64,000 bases of DNA from Pseudomonas sp. FP198 (GCF_030687895.1 NZ_CP117452.1:4394501-4458500), one strand, 5' to 3'. Shown: positions 1-9,301, numbered from the stretch's first letter. The notes: generated by a model not told the origin, from the letters alone. Numbers and translations are program-made.

Positions 1-1115
1 GCCGCCTGGACCGGATCGGCCAGAAACACACCATCGAGCTGCATGTGCCGTACCTGGAAACCAGCCCGCAGGCGCGGCTGTTCCAGTGGTATCACGAAGC
101 GCTGAATGCTTTCCTCAACACCTGCCCGACCGGCAACGCCTTGCAACATCAGTTCGGCCCACGCCTGCTGCCGTTGCTGGAAGAAGCCGACGACGGCGAG
201 TGGCAGGCATTGATCGACGAGGCGCGCGCCGAACGCGAACGCCTGGAGGCCGAGCTGCACACCGGTCGCGACCGTCTGCTGGAGCTCAACTCCGGCGGTG
301 CGGGCGAAGGCGACGCGTTGGTGGAGGCCATCCTTGAACAGGACGACCAGTTCGCCCTGCCGATCTATATGGAAACCCTGTTCGACGCCTTCGGTATCGA
401 CAGCGAGGACCATTCCGATAACGCACTGATCCTCAAGCCGAGCGAAAAAATGCTCGACGCCAGTTTCCCCCTGGGCGACGACGAAGGCGTGACCATCACC
501 TATGACCGCAACCAGGCGCTGTCTCGTGAAGACATGCAATTCATCACCTGGGAGCACCCGATGGTGCAAGGCGGCATGGACCTGGTGCTGTCCGGCTCCA
601 TGGGCAACACCGCCGTGGCGCTGATCAAGAACAAGGCGCTCAAGCCTGGCACCGTGTTGCTGGAACTGCTCTATGTCAGCGAAGTGGTCGCCCCGCGCTC
701 GCTGCAGTTGGGCCGCTACCTGCCACCGGCCGCCCTGCGCTGCCTGCTGGATGCCAACGGCAATGACCTGGCGGGCCGGGTATCGTTCGAAACCCTCAAC
801 GACCAGCTCGAAAGCGTGCCCCGCGCCAGCGCCAACAAGTTCATCCAGGCCCAGCGCGACCAGCTATCGCCACGGATCAACGCCGGCGAAGAGAAGATCG
901 CCCCGCGTCACGCCGAACGCGTGGCCGAGGCGCAACGCCGTCTGGCGGCCGATACCGAAGAGGAACTGGCCCGCTTGACCGCTTTGCAAGCGGTGAACCC
1001 TACCGTGCGCGACAGCGAACTGGAGGCTTTGCGCCAGCAGCGTGAGCAAGGGTTGGCGATGCTGGAGAAGGCTGCGTTGCGGCTGGAGGCGATTCGGGTG
1101 TTGGTGGCGGGGTGA
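1..1115 (+). CDS. rapA: RNA polymerase-associated protein RapA, C-terminal part (5' end outside window)
   Basis: The reading frame is open from the first bases of the window (codons begin at base 3) and ends in TGA at 1113-1115, so about 370 C-terminal residues are present and the start is missing. The visible N-terminal stretch [17 protein letters not shown] matches the end of the SWI2/SNF2 helicase domain (motif VI, arginine-containing GQ segment), followed by the RapA-specific C-terminal domains. RapA is an ATPase that binds core RNA polymerase and helps recycle it after transcription. The C-terminal part is rich in Glu/Arg and ends in a coiled-coil-like tail. The family assignment is from recognition of this C-terminal sequence; the catalytic Walker motifs lie outside the window. 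Confidence 0.9.
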   Translation, partial: RLDRIGQKHTIELHVPYLETSPQARLFQWYHEALNAFLNTCPTGNALQHQFGPRLLPLLEEADDGEWQALIDEARAERERLEAELHTGRDRLLELNSGGAGEGDALVEAILEQDDQFALPIYMETLFDAFGIDSEDHSDNALILKPSEKMLDASFPLGDDEGVTITYDRNQALSREDMQFITWEHPMVQGGMDLVLSGSMGNTAVALIKNKALKPGTVLLELLYVSEVVAPRSLQLGRYLPPAALRCLLDANGNDLAGRVSFETLNDQLESVPRASANKFIQAQRDQLSPRINAGEEKIAPRHAERVAEAQRRLAADTEEELARLTALQAVNPTVRDSELEALRQQREQGLAMLEKAALRLEAIRVLVAG

Positions 1116-1152
1116 TTCCCCGGGGCTTTCTGCGTACATATCCTTTTTTTCG

Positions 1153-1256
1153 GTTATGACCACTTAGGGTTTCGCCCTTACGGCGAGTTACTTTCGACTG
1201 GGCCGGCTTCCGGGCTTTTTGAAAGTGACCCGCTGTAAAAGCGGAACCATAACTAG
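1153..1256. repeat. Intergenic element with inverted ends, repeated type common in Pseudomonas
   Basis: The segment between rapA and the next gene begins with GTTATG and ends with CATAAC. It contains a gggtttcgcccttacggcgag stretch and the complementary pair ACTTTC/GAAAGT. Similar 'cccttacggcgagttactt' segments are, from memory, repeated in fluorescent pseudomonads. No open reading frame with a ribosome site was seen. Assignment as a dispersed repeat is by memory and needs a genome self-comparison. Confidence 0.4.
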
Positions 1257-1296
1257 CCGTTACCGCAGAAACGGATATACACCCAAAACCCAGTAG

Positions 1297-1328
1297 CCCA
1301 GAACCCCAGAACCCCAGAACCCCAGAAA
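1297..1328. repeat. Short tandem repeat, 8-bp unit CCCAGAAC
   Basis: Three exact copies of CCCAGAAC (1297-1304, 1305-1312, 1313-1320) are followed by a partial copy CCCAGAAA. The array ends one base before the stop codon of the minus-strand Cache protein gene. The unit is not a multiple of three and lies outside coding sequence. Confidence 0.8.
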
Positions 1329-2171
1329 TCAAGGACTGTAATACCCCACAGCCACCAACAAATGCCCAGCCTTCTTCAAATAGGCATGCTTGTTCTCGAC
1401 CCTCCCCGTGACCGGATTCTTCCAGCGATACTCATATTCCCCCGCATCCTGCTTGCCCATCATGGCCAGGATCGGCTCACCCACCGGTTTGCCAGCCGGA
1501 TCCTTGACCTTGGCAAAATCGGTATTGATCAAACGCAGAGTGGTGCCATGACCGACATAACGGCGGGTATCGAGATCAACGACAAAGACGTACAGGTCAT
1601 CCTGAAGGTAACCACCCTTGAGGGAATTGATCGCCGTCAGCGTCGCTTTCTCACTCTTCAGCAAGTCCGCCGAAGCCTTGTCCAGTAGCGCCCTGGCCTG
1701 ATCGGCAGAGGCCCTTGGCAAGTAATAGCCAACCGCGAGGATCCGCTCGCCGACCCGCTGGAAATACACACGCTTGCGCTCGACCTTGCCGTCCGCCCAG
1801 TTCTGCCAGCGATACTCGGCCTGCTGGATGCCGCTGGCTTCCGGGGTCTTCAACGCATCCTTGAACGCCTTGCGCAGATCCGGCCCCAACACCTCGGACA
1901 CGTCTCGCCCGATCAGCGCCGACGATGGACCGCCGCTGGCGAGCATTACCCCTTGGGTGTCGACCACAAACACGTAGCGGTCCTTGTCGACGAATTCGCC
2001 TTGGCGGCTGAAGGCGGCGAACGCATAGTCGCCGTAATCGTCATAGTAGGCCAGGGCCCTTTCCAACAGCGCCCGAGCCGCCTGGCCGTCATCCGGCGTA
2101 GCGGCCTGTGCGTGGTTCAGCCCCAGCGCCAGCATTGCCGCCAGCCAGGCCAGCCTTCGAATAAACCCCAT
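1329..2171 (-). CDS. Secreted double-Cache domain protein
   Basis: About 280 residues. The start is placed at the second of two close ATG codons (MGFIRRLAW), because GAGGGG then lies 8 bases upstream; the longer frame has no upstream site. Residues 1-22 form a signal peptide ending in AQA. Two similar Cache-type sensor repeats follow: the first carries YVFVVDTQG, the second YVFVVDLDTRR, and each ends with a VGYY strand (AVGYYLPRA and VAVGYYSP). Cache domains bind small ligands in the periplasm. There is no membrane anchor or transmitter domain after them, so this is a free periplasmic double-Cache protein, not a chemoreceptor or kinase. It probably delivers a ligand signal to a partner or binds a solute; the ligand is unknown. 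Confidence 0.75.
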   Translation of the reverse strand: MGFIRRLAWLAAMLALGLNHAQAATPDDGQAARALLERALAYYDDYGDYAFAAFSRQGEFVDKDRYVFVVDTQGVMLASGGPSSALIGRDVSEVLGPDLRKAFKDALKTPEASGIQQAEYRWQNWADGKVERKRVYFQRVGERILAVGYYLPRASADQARALLDKASADLLKSEKATLTAINSLKGGYLQDDLYVFVVDLDTRRYVGHGTTLRLINTDFAKVKDPAGKPVGEPILAMMGKQDAGEYEYRWKNPVTGRVENKHAYLKKAGHLLVAVGYYSP

Positions 2172-2271
2172 GGGCATGCCCCTCGTTCTTGTTGGTGTTC
2201 CAAGAGCGTAGACGGGGTGGGGTGATGTTGGAGTATTCAGGAGATGGTTGAGGGTCCGCTGAAGTCCACAC

Positions 2272-2360
2272 TGTGGGAGCGAGCTTGCTCGCGATAGCGG
2301 ATTATCAGGCACCCGGTCCGGTGCATTGAGGCCGCCATCGCGAGCAAGCTCGCTCCCACA
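2272..2360. repeat. REPIN: inverted pair of REP sequences (GTGGGAGCGAGC type)
   Basis: TGTGGGAGCGAGCTTGCTCG at the left end is mirrored by its reverse complement at the right end, about 50 bases apart. This is the classic inward-facing REP doublet of P. fluorescens-group genomes, mobilised by RAYT transposases. It lies between the Cache gene and the next minus-strand gene. Confidence 0.9.
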
Positions 2361-2363
2361 GAG

Positions 2364-3245
2364 TCACTGGGCCCGATTGCTCAGTTGCTGTTGCAGGTAC
2401 TGGATCTGCGATTGCAGGGTATTGATGTTGCGCGTGACCTGGCCGCGGAACGCATCGAACTCGGCGTTATTGCCGCCCGAGCGGTTCTCCTGCTGACTCT
2501 TGAGCACGATCATGTCCTGCTCCAGGCGTTCGATGGCCGAGTTCGAGGTGGCTCTTTTCAAGGCCGTGATGTCGGCACCGATGCTCTTGAGCTGGGCATC
2601 CAGCGCGCCGCCCTCGCCTTGGTTCTTCAAGGTTGCAACCTCGGCCGCCAACGCCTTGACCTGGGCCTGGAGCTGGGTGTTGGCCGCTTGCAGCTGGGTG
2701 TAGGCGTTCTGCTGCTCGGAATCCTGGGCGATCATCTGGGCCAGTTGCTTGTCCAGGTCGGCGGACGGGCCGAACGCGCCTTGCAGCTGCTTGTACTGCT
2801 CCATCAACTTGCCGTCGAATTGCCGGCCCTGCTCCTGCAGCTTGCTGTCCAACTGCTTGATCTGCAATTTCAAGGCTTCACTGTCGCTCATCACGTTGGA
2901 CTGCCCGGCAACCACTTTGCCGGAAATGTCCTGCAGGCGGCCCGCGGCATCCTCACTGATCCGCGCGAAGCTTTCCTGGGTGGCCACCAGTTGCTGCTCC
3001 ATCAGGGAAATCTGCTGGAAACTCCACCACGCGAGAAACGCCAAGGCGCACAACAAGGCACCGACCAATGCCCACAACGGCCCGGTGCTCGGTGCCTTTA
3101 CCCTGGCCGCCGCAACAGGCGCCGGACGCGCTTGCACGTGGGGCTGGCGGTTGGTCAGGAAGTCATCGTCATCGGGAATGTCCGCCCGCATCCGCAGGCT
3201 CGGTACATCGTCGAAGTCGTCGTTGGCATCGTTACGCGTGGGCAT
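2364..3245 (-). CDS. Single-pass membrane protein with long periplasmic coiled coil, function unknown
   Basis: About 293 residues. The start MPTRNDANDD is chosen because AAAGG lies 8 bases upstream; the longer frame adds an unlikely leader. The N-terminus is acidic and cytoplasmic (DDFDDVPSLRMRADIPDDDDF), followed by one transmembrane helix at about residues 55-77 (ALVGALLCALAFLAWW). The rest, to about residue 290, is a heptad-rich Gln/Leu coiled coil (for example QLDSKLQEQG, IQYLQQQLSN). It has no catalytic motif. Homologues are widespread in Pseudomonas and are annotated only as hypothetical or loosely as ATPase, for which I see no support. It stands alone on the minus strand. Confidence 0.7.
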   Translation of the reverse strand: MPTRNDANDDFDDVPSLRMRADIPDDDDFLTNRQPHVQARPAPVAAARVKAPSTGPLWALVGALLCALAFLAWWSFQQISLMEQQLVATQESFARISEDAAGRLQDISGKVVAGQSNVMSDSEALKLQIKQLDSKLQEQGRQFDGKLMEQYKQLQGAFGPSADLDKQLAQMIAQDSEQQNAYTQLQAANTQLQAQVKALAAEVATLKNQGEGGALDAQLKSIGADITALKRATSNSAIERLEQDMIVLKSQQENRSGGNNAEFDAFRGQVTRNINTLQSQIQYLQQQLSNRAQ

Positions 3246-3352
3246 GGGTTCAACCTTTGGGAAATCGGTAGTGACTCGATGCGGCGAGTATAACCCCCTC
3301 GCCCACCGCACCCATTGACCCCGAACCGGGCACTCGGTTCATGACGGGGCGA

Positions 3353-4345
3353 TCAGCGGGCATATTGGACGCGCCACCAGGCGCAAAATTCATCGAGCGC
3401 GGCCCACAGGCTGACTTGCGGATCGTAATCGAGATAATGCCGGGCCCGACCGATGTCCAGGGTGAAATTCCTGTTCATCACCTGCATGCCAAGGCGCGAC
3501 AACGTCGGCTCCGGGCGCCCCGGCCATAATGCGCAGAATCCTTCGTTCATGGCCGCCACGCTGTAGGCCAGCCCGTAGGAGCGGTAACGCCTGACTTGCG
3601 GGACTTCCATCTGCCGCATTACATAATTGACTACGTCCCACAACGGAACGGGCGCCCCGTTACTGATGTTGTAGGCCTTGCCCAGGGCCGAACCGGTGGC
3701 CAGCAGGCTGCTGAGCAGTGCTTCGTTGAGGTTCTGCATGCTGGTGAAATCGACCTTGTTCAAGCCGTTGCCGACAATCGCCAGTCGCCCTTTGCGCTGC
3801 ATCTTGAGCAAGCGCGGAAAAATGCTCATGTCACCGGCGCCAGTGACGAAGCGCGGCCGCAGCGCCAACACCTCCAGGCCGAACTCCTGGGCGCCGAAGA
3901 CCTTCTGTTCGGCCAGGTACTTGGTGGCGGCGTAGGGATGCTTGAAACGTTTGGGCACCTGCTCTTCGGTCAGTCCCAAGTGGTCACGGCCATCAAAATA
4001 GATCGACGGTGAGGAGAGGTGCACCAATCGCCGGACCTTTTGCTTGAGGCACGCCTCGACGATGTTTTCGGTGAGCTGGACGTTGCCCTGGTGAAAGTCC
4101 TGATAGCGCCCCCAAAGCCCCACCGAGCCGGCGCAATGCACCACGGCATCGATATCGCGACACAGATCGACGGCCAGCATCGACTCGCTGAGGTCGCCCT
4201 GGATGAACTCGGCGCCACGCCGCACCAGATGCTCGACGCTTTCGGCCCGACGGCCGTTGACCCGTACATCCAGGCCCTGCTCAAGGGCGAAACGCGCGAA
4301 GCGTCCGCCGATGAAGCCGCTTGCGCCGGTGACCAGAATCTTCAT
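3353..4345 (-). CDS. NAD(P)-dependent epimerase/dehydratase, extended SDR family
   Basis: 330 residues with a Rossmann fold. The dinucleotide motif TGASGFIGG is at residues 7-15 and the catalytic YxxxK (YAATK) lies near residue 138. The extended SDR family includes nucleotide-sugar epimerases and 3-beta-hydroxysteroid dehydrogenase-like enzymes; the sequence does not settle the substrate. The segment ending LSSPSIYFDG is typical of the sterol dehydrogenase-like branch. A ribosome site GGAG lies 8 bases before the ATG. The gene stands between the coiled-coil protein and argP, both also on the minus strand. Confidence 0.8.
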   Translation of the reverse strand: MKILVTGASGFIGGRFARFALEQGLDVRVNGRRAESVEHLVRRGAEFIQGDLSESMLAVDLCRDIDAVVHCAGSVGLWGRYQDFHQGNVQLTENIVEACLKQKVRRLVHLSSPSIYFDGRDHLGLTEEQVPKRFKHPYAATKYLAEQKVFGAQEFGLEVLALRPRFVTGAGDMSIFPRLLKMQRKGRLAIVGNGLNKVDFTSMQNLNEALLSSLLATGSALGKAYNISNGAPVPLWDVVNYVMRQMEVPQVRRYRSYGLAYSVAAMNEGFCALWPGRPEPTLSRLGMQVMNRNFTLDIGRARHYLDYDPQVSLWAALDEFCAWWRVQYAR

Positions 4346-4400
4346 GTAGTGCTCCGATTGCTAGGGTTTTGCATACTTCGTCTAATCCTGACGCTGTGAG

Positions 4401-5294
4401 TCAGGCCAACGGCACCAGCCACTGCCGGGACGCCTGAATCAGTTGGTCGGTCAACAGACCGAGCAACTGTCCGCCATTGCGCCAATGATGCCAGTACAGC
4501 GGCACATCAATCGGCTTGTCAGGCAACAACTCCACCAGCACGCCCCGCGCCAGTTGCTCGCGCACTTGCAGTTCCGGCACCAGTCCCCAGCCAAGCCCCG
4601 CTTCAGCGAGACGGATGAAACCTTCGGACGACGGGCACAGATGGTGCTCGAAACCGCCCTCGATACCGAGGGAAGCCAGGTAACGGTGTTGCAGGAAATC
4701 ATCCGGGCCGAACACCAGGGCCGGCGTGCGAGCCAACTGATCGGCGTGCACCCCGCCGGGGAAGTGCCGGGCGACGAACGCAGGGCTGGCAAGCGCCCGG
4801 TAGCGCATCGCCCCGAGCAATACGCTGCGAGCGCCGGCCACCGGCCGTTCGCTGGCGCAGACGCAGGCCGCCACCTCCCCGGCGCGCATGCGCTTGAGGC
4901 CGACGTTCTGGTCTTCCACCACCAGGTCCAACAGCAACTGCCGCTCGGCACAGAACGCCCCCACCGCACCGGCCCACCAGGTAGCCAGGCTGTCGGCGTT
5001 CAGGGCAATTCGCAGGCGCTCCGGCAACCCGGCCTCGTCCAGCGCCGGGACCAGGCTTTGCAGGTCGCGTTCAAGCAAACGAACCTGTTGCACATGGTTG
5101 AGCAAGCGTCGGCCGATTTCGGTGGGCACCGGCGGTGTGACACGTACCAGCACGGGCTGGCCGACACGCGCTTCCAAAAGCTTGATCCGCTGGGAGATGG
5201 CCGACTGCGACAGTCCCAGCACCTGGGCGGCACGCTCGAATCCGGCCTGCTCGACAATGGCCGCCAGGGCAGACAGCAGTTTGTAGTCGAACAT
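4401..5294 (-). CDS. argP: LysR-family regulator ArgP (IciA)
   Basis: 297 residues. An N-terminal winged helix-turn-helix (AAQVLGLSQSAISQRIKLLE, about residues 22-41) is followed by a LysR substrate-binding domain. The start MFDYKLLSALAAIVEQ is typical of ArgP/IciA. The gene is divergent from the adjacent ArgO/LysE exporter gene with about 100 bases between the start codons, the classical arrangement in which ArgP with arginine activates the exporter gene and lysine blocks it. The same argP-argO-sodB-bifA order is known in P. aeruginosa. Confidence 0.88.
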   Translation of the reverse strand: MFDYKLLSALAAIVEQAGFERAAQVLGLSQSAISQRIKLLEARVGQPVLVRVTPPVPTEIGRRLLNHVQQVRLLERDLQSLVPALDEAGLPERLRIALNADSLATWWAGAVGAFCAERQLLLDLVVEDQNVGLKRMRAGEVAACVCASERPVAGARSVLLGAMRYRALASPAFVARHFPGGVHADQLARTPALVFGPDDFLQHRYLASLGIEGGFEHHLCPSSEGFIRLAEAGLGWGLVPELQVREQLARGVLVELLPDKPIDVPLYWHHWRNGGQLLGLLTDQLIQASRQWLVPLA

Positions 5295-5392
5295 CAGTAT
5301 TCCTAATGAGCAATCAGCAAGATTGGTTTTTCTTATACCGCGCCGGACTGGAGAATGGCCAGCATTGCAAATCCAGCTGGAGAATTGACGCC

Positions 5393-5995
5393 ATGTGGCA
5401 AAGTTATGTGAACGGGCTGCTGGTCGCCCTCGGGTTGATCATGGCCATTGGCACGCAGAACGCTTTCGTGCTCGCCCAGAGCTTGCGCCGCGAGCACCAT
5501 TTGCCGGTGGCCGCCTTGTGCATCATCTGCGATGCATTGCTGGTCGCCGCCGGAGTGTTCGGCCTGGCGACGCTGTTGGCGCAAAGCCCGTTGCTGCTTT
5601 CAATCGCACGCTGGGGCGGCGCCGCGTTTCTGCTCTGGTACGGTACCCTGGCGCTGCGCCGCGCCTGTTCGAAACAGAGCCTGCAACGCGATGAAAAACA
5701 GGCCGCGCGTTCACTGGGAACGGTCCTGCTGAGCGCACTCGCGGTCACGCTGCTCAATCCCCACGTGTATCTCGACACCGTGTTGCTGATCGGCTCCCTC
5801 GGCGCCCAGCAGAGCATGCCCGGCGCCTACGTCATGGGGGCGGCCAGTGCCTCGCTGCTGTGGTTTTCGACCCTGGCCATCGGCGCCGCATGGCTGGCTC
5901 CCTGGCTGGCCCGACCCGGTACCTGGCGGATACTGGACCTGCTGGTGGCGCTGATGATGTTCACCGTGGCGCTGCAATTGATCGTCTCGGGCTGA
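5393..5995 (+). CDS. argO: LysE-family amino-acid exporter ArgO
   Basis: 200 residues, the standard length for LysE/ArgO. The start MWQSYVNGLLVALGL is chosen because GGAG lies upstream; a longer open frame begins at 5306 inside the promoter region. About six hydrophobic segments are visible. The conserved family motif GLIMAIGTQNAFVLAQ is near residue 13 and LLNPHVYLDTVLLIG occurs mid-protein; both are hallmarks of ArgO/LysE. It exports basic amino acids (arginine, possibly lysine or toxic analogues) across the inner membrane. It is divergently transcribed from argP, which presumably controls it. Confidence 0.87.
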   Translation: MWQSYVNGLLVALGLIMAIGTQNAFVLAQSLRREHHLPVAALCIICDALLVAAGVFGLATLLAQSPLLLSIARWGGAAFLLWYGTLALRRACSKQSLQRDEKQAARSLGTVLLSALAVTLLNPHVYLDTVLLIGSLGAQQSMPGAYVMGAASASLLWFSTLAIGAAWLAPWLARPGTWRILDLLVALMMFTVALQLIVSG

Positions 5996-6169
5996 TATTC
6001 CAAACCGCTCTGGAACCTCTATTCCACACAGTTGTTGCGTGGTTATGCCGCACCCCCGGTGCTATGATCCGACTCCTGCGCCGCAAAGAGTACAAACTCC
6101 CCGGCGCTAGTCTGGCCGCCCGTGATCGGCCTTGCGCTCACCGCAACTGACCTGATTAGGAGAATCACC

Positions 6170-6766
6170 ATGGCTTTCGAATTGCCGCCGCTGCCCTATC
6201 CTCACGATGCACTGCAGCCGCACATCTCCAAAGAAACTCTGGAGTACCACCACGACAAGCACCACAACACCTATGTCGTGAACCTGAACAACCTGGTGCC
6301 TGGCACCGAGTTCGAAGGCAAGACCCTGGAAGAAATCGTCAAGACTTCCTCGGGCGGTATCTTCAACAACGCCGCTCAGGTCTGGAACCACACCTTCTAC
6401 TGGAACTGCCTGGCGCCAAATGCCGGCGGTCAACCAACCGGCGCCCTGGCTGAAGCCATCAACGCAGCCTTCGGTTCGTTCGACAAGTTCAAGGAAGAAT
6501 TCAGCAAGACTTCCATCGGCACCTTCGGTTCCGGCTGGGGCTGGCTGGTGAAAAAGGCCGACGGCTCCCTGGCCCTGGCCAGCACCATCGGCGCCGGCAA
6601 CCCGCTGACCAGCGGCGACACTCCGCTGCTGACCTGCGACGTCTGGGAACACGCCTACTACATCGACTACCGCAACGTTCGTCCGAAGTACGTCGAAGCG
6701 TTCTGGAACCTGGTCAACTGGAAGTTCGTGGCTGAGCAGTTCGAAGGCAAGACCTTTACTGCGTAA
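6170..6766 (+). CDS. sodB: Superoxide dismutase [Fe]
   Basis: 198 residues, the usual size. The start [10 protein letters not shown] is preceded by AGGAGAATCACC. Metal ligands are visible: His in LEYHHDKHH, His in QVWNHTFYW, and Asp and His in [14 protein letters not shown]. The segment [19 protein letters not shown] and the glutamine-position context [14 protein letters not shown] support the iron form over the manganese form. It dismutates superoxide in the cytoplasm. A strong hairpin terminator follows, and bifA lies downstream as in P. aeruginosa. Confidence 0.95.
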   Translation: MAFELPPLPYPHDALQPHISKETLEYHHDKHHNTYVVNLNNLVPGTEFEGKTLEEIVKTSSGGIFNNAAQVWNHTFYWNCLAPNAGGQPTGALAEAINAAFGSFDKFKEEFSKTSIGTFGSGWGWLVKKADGSLALASTIGAGNPLTSGDTPLLTCDVWEHAYYIDYRNVRPKYVEAFWNLVNWKFVAEQFEGKTFTA

Positions 6767-6787
6767 GTTGTGATGCCAATGAAAACG

Positions 6788-6822
6788 GCGCTTTTCCGGA
6801 GACGGGAAAGCGCTTTTTTTTC
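6788..6822 (+). terminator. Rho-independent terminator of sodB
   Basis: GCGCTTTTCC pairs with GGGAAAGCGC around a short loop and is followed by a run of T residues. It begins about 20 bases after the sodB stop codon. Confidence 0.85.
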
Positions 6823-6834
6823 GGTTTTACTTTA

Positions 6835-6921
6835 TGGGAGCGAGCTTACTCGCGATAGCGGTGGTCCAGACACTGAGACGTTGACGGTACCTTCCTCATC
6901 GTGGGCAAGCTCGCTCCCACA
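6835..6921. repeat. REPIN (GTGGGAGCGAGC type), diverged
   Basis: TGGGAGCGAGCTTACTCGCG at the left and GGCAAGCTCGCTCCCACA at the right form an inward-facing pair with a few mismatches to the other copies in the window. Confidence 0.8.
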
Positions 6922-7162
6922 ATAGCTTCGCAGCGCGCGAATGACCTCGCGTCTGAAATCCGATAAATAATCCCGCCAGGCCTCAAGTTGCGGCCCCCCT
7001 CAACCGAAACAATGGTCGTAGAGCAAAGACTCTGCAAACACCGTATAACGGCCAGGTTTCAGGCGAAAAGCCTTGTGTTGGATTGTCCCTTTGACTGACA
7101 TCACAGGATTGCCAATACTCATGGCAACTTGACGCTACCCGCACGGAACAAGGAATCCCTCT

Positions 7163-9214
7163 TTGAAGCTGGAACTCAAGAACAGCTTGTCTGTGAAGTT
7201 GCTCCGGGTCGTGCTCCTTTCGGCATTGATCGTTGGCGTGGTCTTGAGCTGCGCCCAGATCGTTTTCGATGCCTACAAAACCAATCGGGCCGTCGCCGAC
7301 GACGCCCAGCGCATCCTCGATATGTTCCGCGATCCTTCCACCCAGGCGGTCTACAGCCTCGACCGGGAAATGGGCATGCAGGTCATCGAAGGCCTGTTCC
7401 AGGATGAGGCCGTGCGCATGGCCTCCATCGGCCACCCCCACGAAACGATGCTCGCCGAGAAGACCCGGCCCCTCCAGCATTCCGAAAGCCGCTGGCTGAC
7501 CGACCTGATACTGGGCCAGGAACGCACCTTCACCACGCAACTGGTGGGACGCGGGCCCTACAGTGAATATTACGGTGACCTGAGCATCACCCTCGACACC
7601 GCCACCTACGGCCAAGGCTTCATTGTCAGCTCGGTGATCATTTTCATTTCCGGAATGCTCCGGGCCCTGGCCATGGGTCTGGTGCTGTACCTGGTCTATC
7701 ACTGGCTGCTGACCAAACCGTTGTCGCGGATCATCCAGCACCTGACCGAAATCAACCCCGATCGCCCCAGCGCGCACAAGATCCCGCAACTACGGGGCCA
7801 CGAGCAGAACGAGCTCGGCCTGTGGATCAACACCGCGAACCAATTGCTCGAATCCATCGAGCGCAACACCCACTTGCGCCACGAAGCGGAAAACAGCCTG
7901 CTGCGCATGGCCCAGTACGACTTCCTCACCGGCCTGCCCAATCGCCAGCAGTTGCAACAACAACTGGACAAGATCCTGGTGGACGCCGGGCGCCTGCAAC
8001 GTCGCGTGGCCGTGTTGTGTGTGGGACTGGACGACTTCAAGGGCATCAACGAACAGTTCAGCTATCAGACCGGCGACCAGTTGCTGCTGGCCTTGGCCGA
8101 TCGGCTGCGTGCCCACAGCGGACGCCTCGGCGCCCTCGCGCGGCTGGGTGGCGACCAGTTCGCCCTGGTGCAAGCCGATATCGAGCAGCCTTACGAGGCC
8201 GCCGAGCTTGCCCAGAGCATCCTCGACGATCTGGAAGCGCCGTTCATCCTCGACGAGCAGGGAATCCGCCTGCGGGCCACCATCGGTATCACGCTGTTCC
8301 CCGAGGACGGCGATAGCACCGAGAAGCTCCTGCAAAAAGCCGAGCAGACCATGACCCTGGCCAAGACGCGCTCGCGCAATCGCTACCAGTTCTATATCGC
8401 CAGCGTCGACAGCGAAATGCGTCGCCGGCGTGAACTGGAAAAAGACCTGCGCGAGGCGTTGGCTCGCGACCAGTTCACCCTGGTCTACCAGCCGCAGGTC
8501 AGCTACCGCGACCTGCGGGTGGTCGGCACCGAAGCGCTGATCCGCTGGCATCACCCCGAGCACGGCCTCGTGCCGCCCGACCTGTTCATTCCCCTGGCGG
8601 AACAGAACGGCACGATCATCGCCATCGGCGAATGGGTGCTGGACCAGGCCTGCAAACAGTTGCGCGAATGGCATGACCAGGGTTTTGTCGACCTGCGCAT
8701 GGCCGTCAACCTGTCGACGGTGCAACTGCACCACGCCGAACTGCCCAGGGTGGTAAGCAATTTCCTGCAGATGTATCGCTTGCCCCCGCGCAGCCTGGAG
8801 CTGGAGGTCACCGAGACCGGCCTGATGGAAGACATCACCACGGCCGCCCAGCATCTGTTGAGCCTGCGCCGTTCCGGCGCGCTGATCGCCATCGACGACT
8901 TCGGCACCGGCTATTCGTCCTTGAGTTACCTCAAGAGCCTGCCCCTGGACAAGATCAAGATCGACAAGAGTTTCGTCCAGGACCTGCTTGATGACGAAGA
9001 CGATGCGACGATCGTTCGCGCCATCATCCAGCTCGGCAAGAGCCTGGGCATGCAGGTGATCGCCGAAGGCGTCGAAACGATCGAGCAGGAAGCCTACATC
9101 ATTGCCGAGGGCTGCCATGAAGGTCAGGGCTACTACTACAGCAAACCGTTGCCGGCGCGGGAGCTGGGTAACTACCTGAAGCAAGCCGAGCGCATCAACG
9201 CCTCGATCATCTGA
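7163..9214 (+). CDS. bifA: Cyclic-di-GMP phosphodiesterase BifA (GGDEF-EAL membrane protein)
   Basis: 683 residues with a TTG start (LELKNSLSVK follows), preceded by AAGGAA. Two transmembrane helices at about residues 12-32 and 153-180 enclose a periplasmic sensor segment. A linker leads to a GGDEF domain whose signature is degenerate (GGDQF, near residue 328), and then an EAL domain with the intact EAL triplet (GTEALIRWHHP, near residue 456), the DDFGTGYSSLSYL loop and an EGVET motif. The GGDQF change and the position beside sodB both match P. aeruginosa BifA, an enzyme that hydrolyses cyclic-di-GMP and so represses biofilm formation and favours swarming. The GGDEF half is expected to be inactive as a cyclase and may act as a regulatory GTP site. 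Confidence 0.9.
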   Translation: MKLELKNSLSVKLLRVVLLSALIVGVVLSCAQIVFDAYKTNRAVADDAQRILDMFRDPSTQAVYSLDREMGMQVIEGLFQDEAVRMASIGHPHETMLAEKTRPLQHSESRWLTDLILGQERTFTTQLVGRGPYSEYYGDLSITLDTATYGQGFIVSSVIIFISGMLRALAMGLVLYLVYHWLLTKPLSRIIQHLTEINPDRPSAHKIPQLRGHEQNELGLWINTANQLLESIERNTHLRHEAENSLLRMAQYDFLTGLPNRQQLQQQLDKILVDAGRLQRRVAVLCVGLDDFKGINEQFSYQTGDQLLLALADRLRAHSGRLGALARLGGDQFALVQADIEQPYEAAELAQSILDDLEAPFILDEQGIRLRATIGITLFPEDGDSTEKLLQKAEQTMTLAKTRSRNRYQFYIASVDSEMRRRRELEKDLREALARDQFTLVYQPQVSYRDLRVVGTEALIRWHHPEHGLVPPDLFIPLAEQNGTIIAIGEWVLDQACKQLREWHDQGFVDLRMAVNLSTVQLHHAELPRVVSNFLQMYRLPPRSLELEVTETGLMEDITTAAQHLLSLRRSGALIAIDDFGTGYSSLSYLKSLPLDKIKIDKSFVQDLLDDEDDATIVRAIIQLGKSLGMQVIAEGVETIEQEAYIIAEGCHEGQGYYYSKPLPARELGNYLKQAERINASII

Positions 9215-9278
9215 CTGTTTCCACCCCTCCTCCGCGGGCTGCCTGCGCAAGAAATATTACCGCCGCAGCTCTTTACAT

Positions 9279-9301
9279 ATAATGCAAATCTTTCGCATTA
9301 T
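9279..9301. promoter_or_regulatory. Fur-box-like palindrome upstream of imelysin gene
   Basis: ATAATGC and GCATTAT form arms around nine bases. The central 19 bases AATGCAAATCTTTCGCATT agree at about 15 positions with the ideal Fur site AATGAGAATCATTCTCATT. It lies about 60 bases before the start codon, in promoter position. Imelysin-family genes are commonly iron-regulated. Confidence 0.6.

Larger units (their letters stand above)
6767..7162. other. Intergenic region between sodB and bifA
   Basis: 396 bases without a gene. It holds the sodB terminator (6788-6822), a REPIN (6835-6921) and about 240 bases of leader before bifA. No further conserved motif was identified in the leader. Confidence 0.6.
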
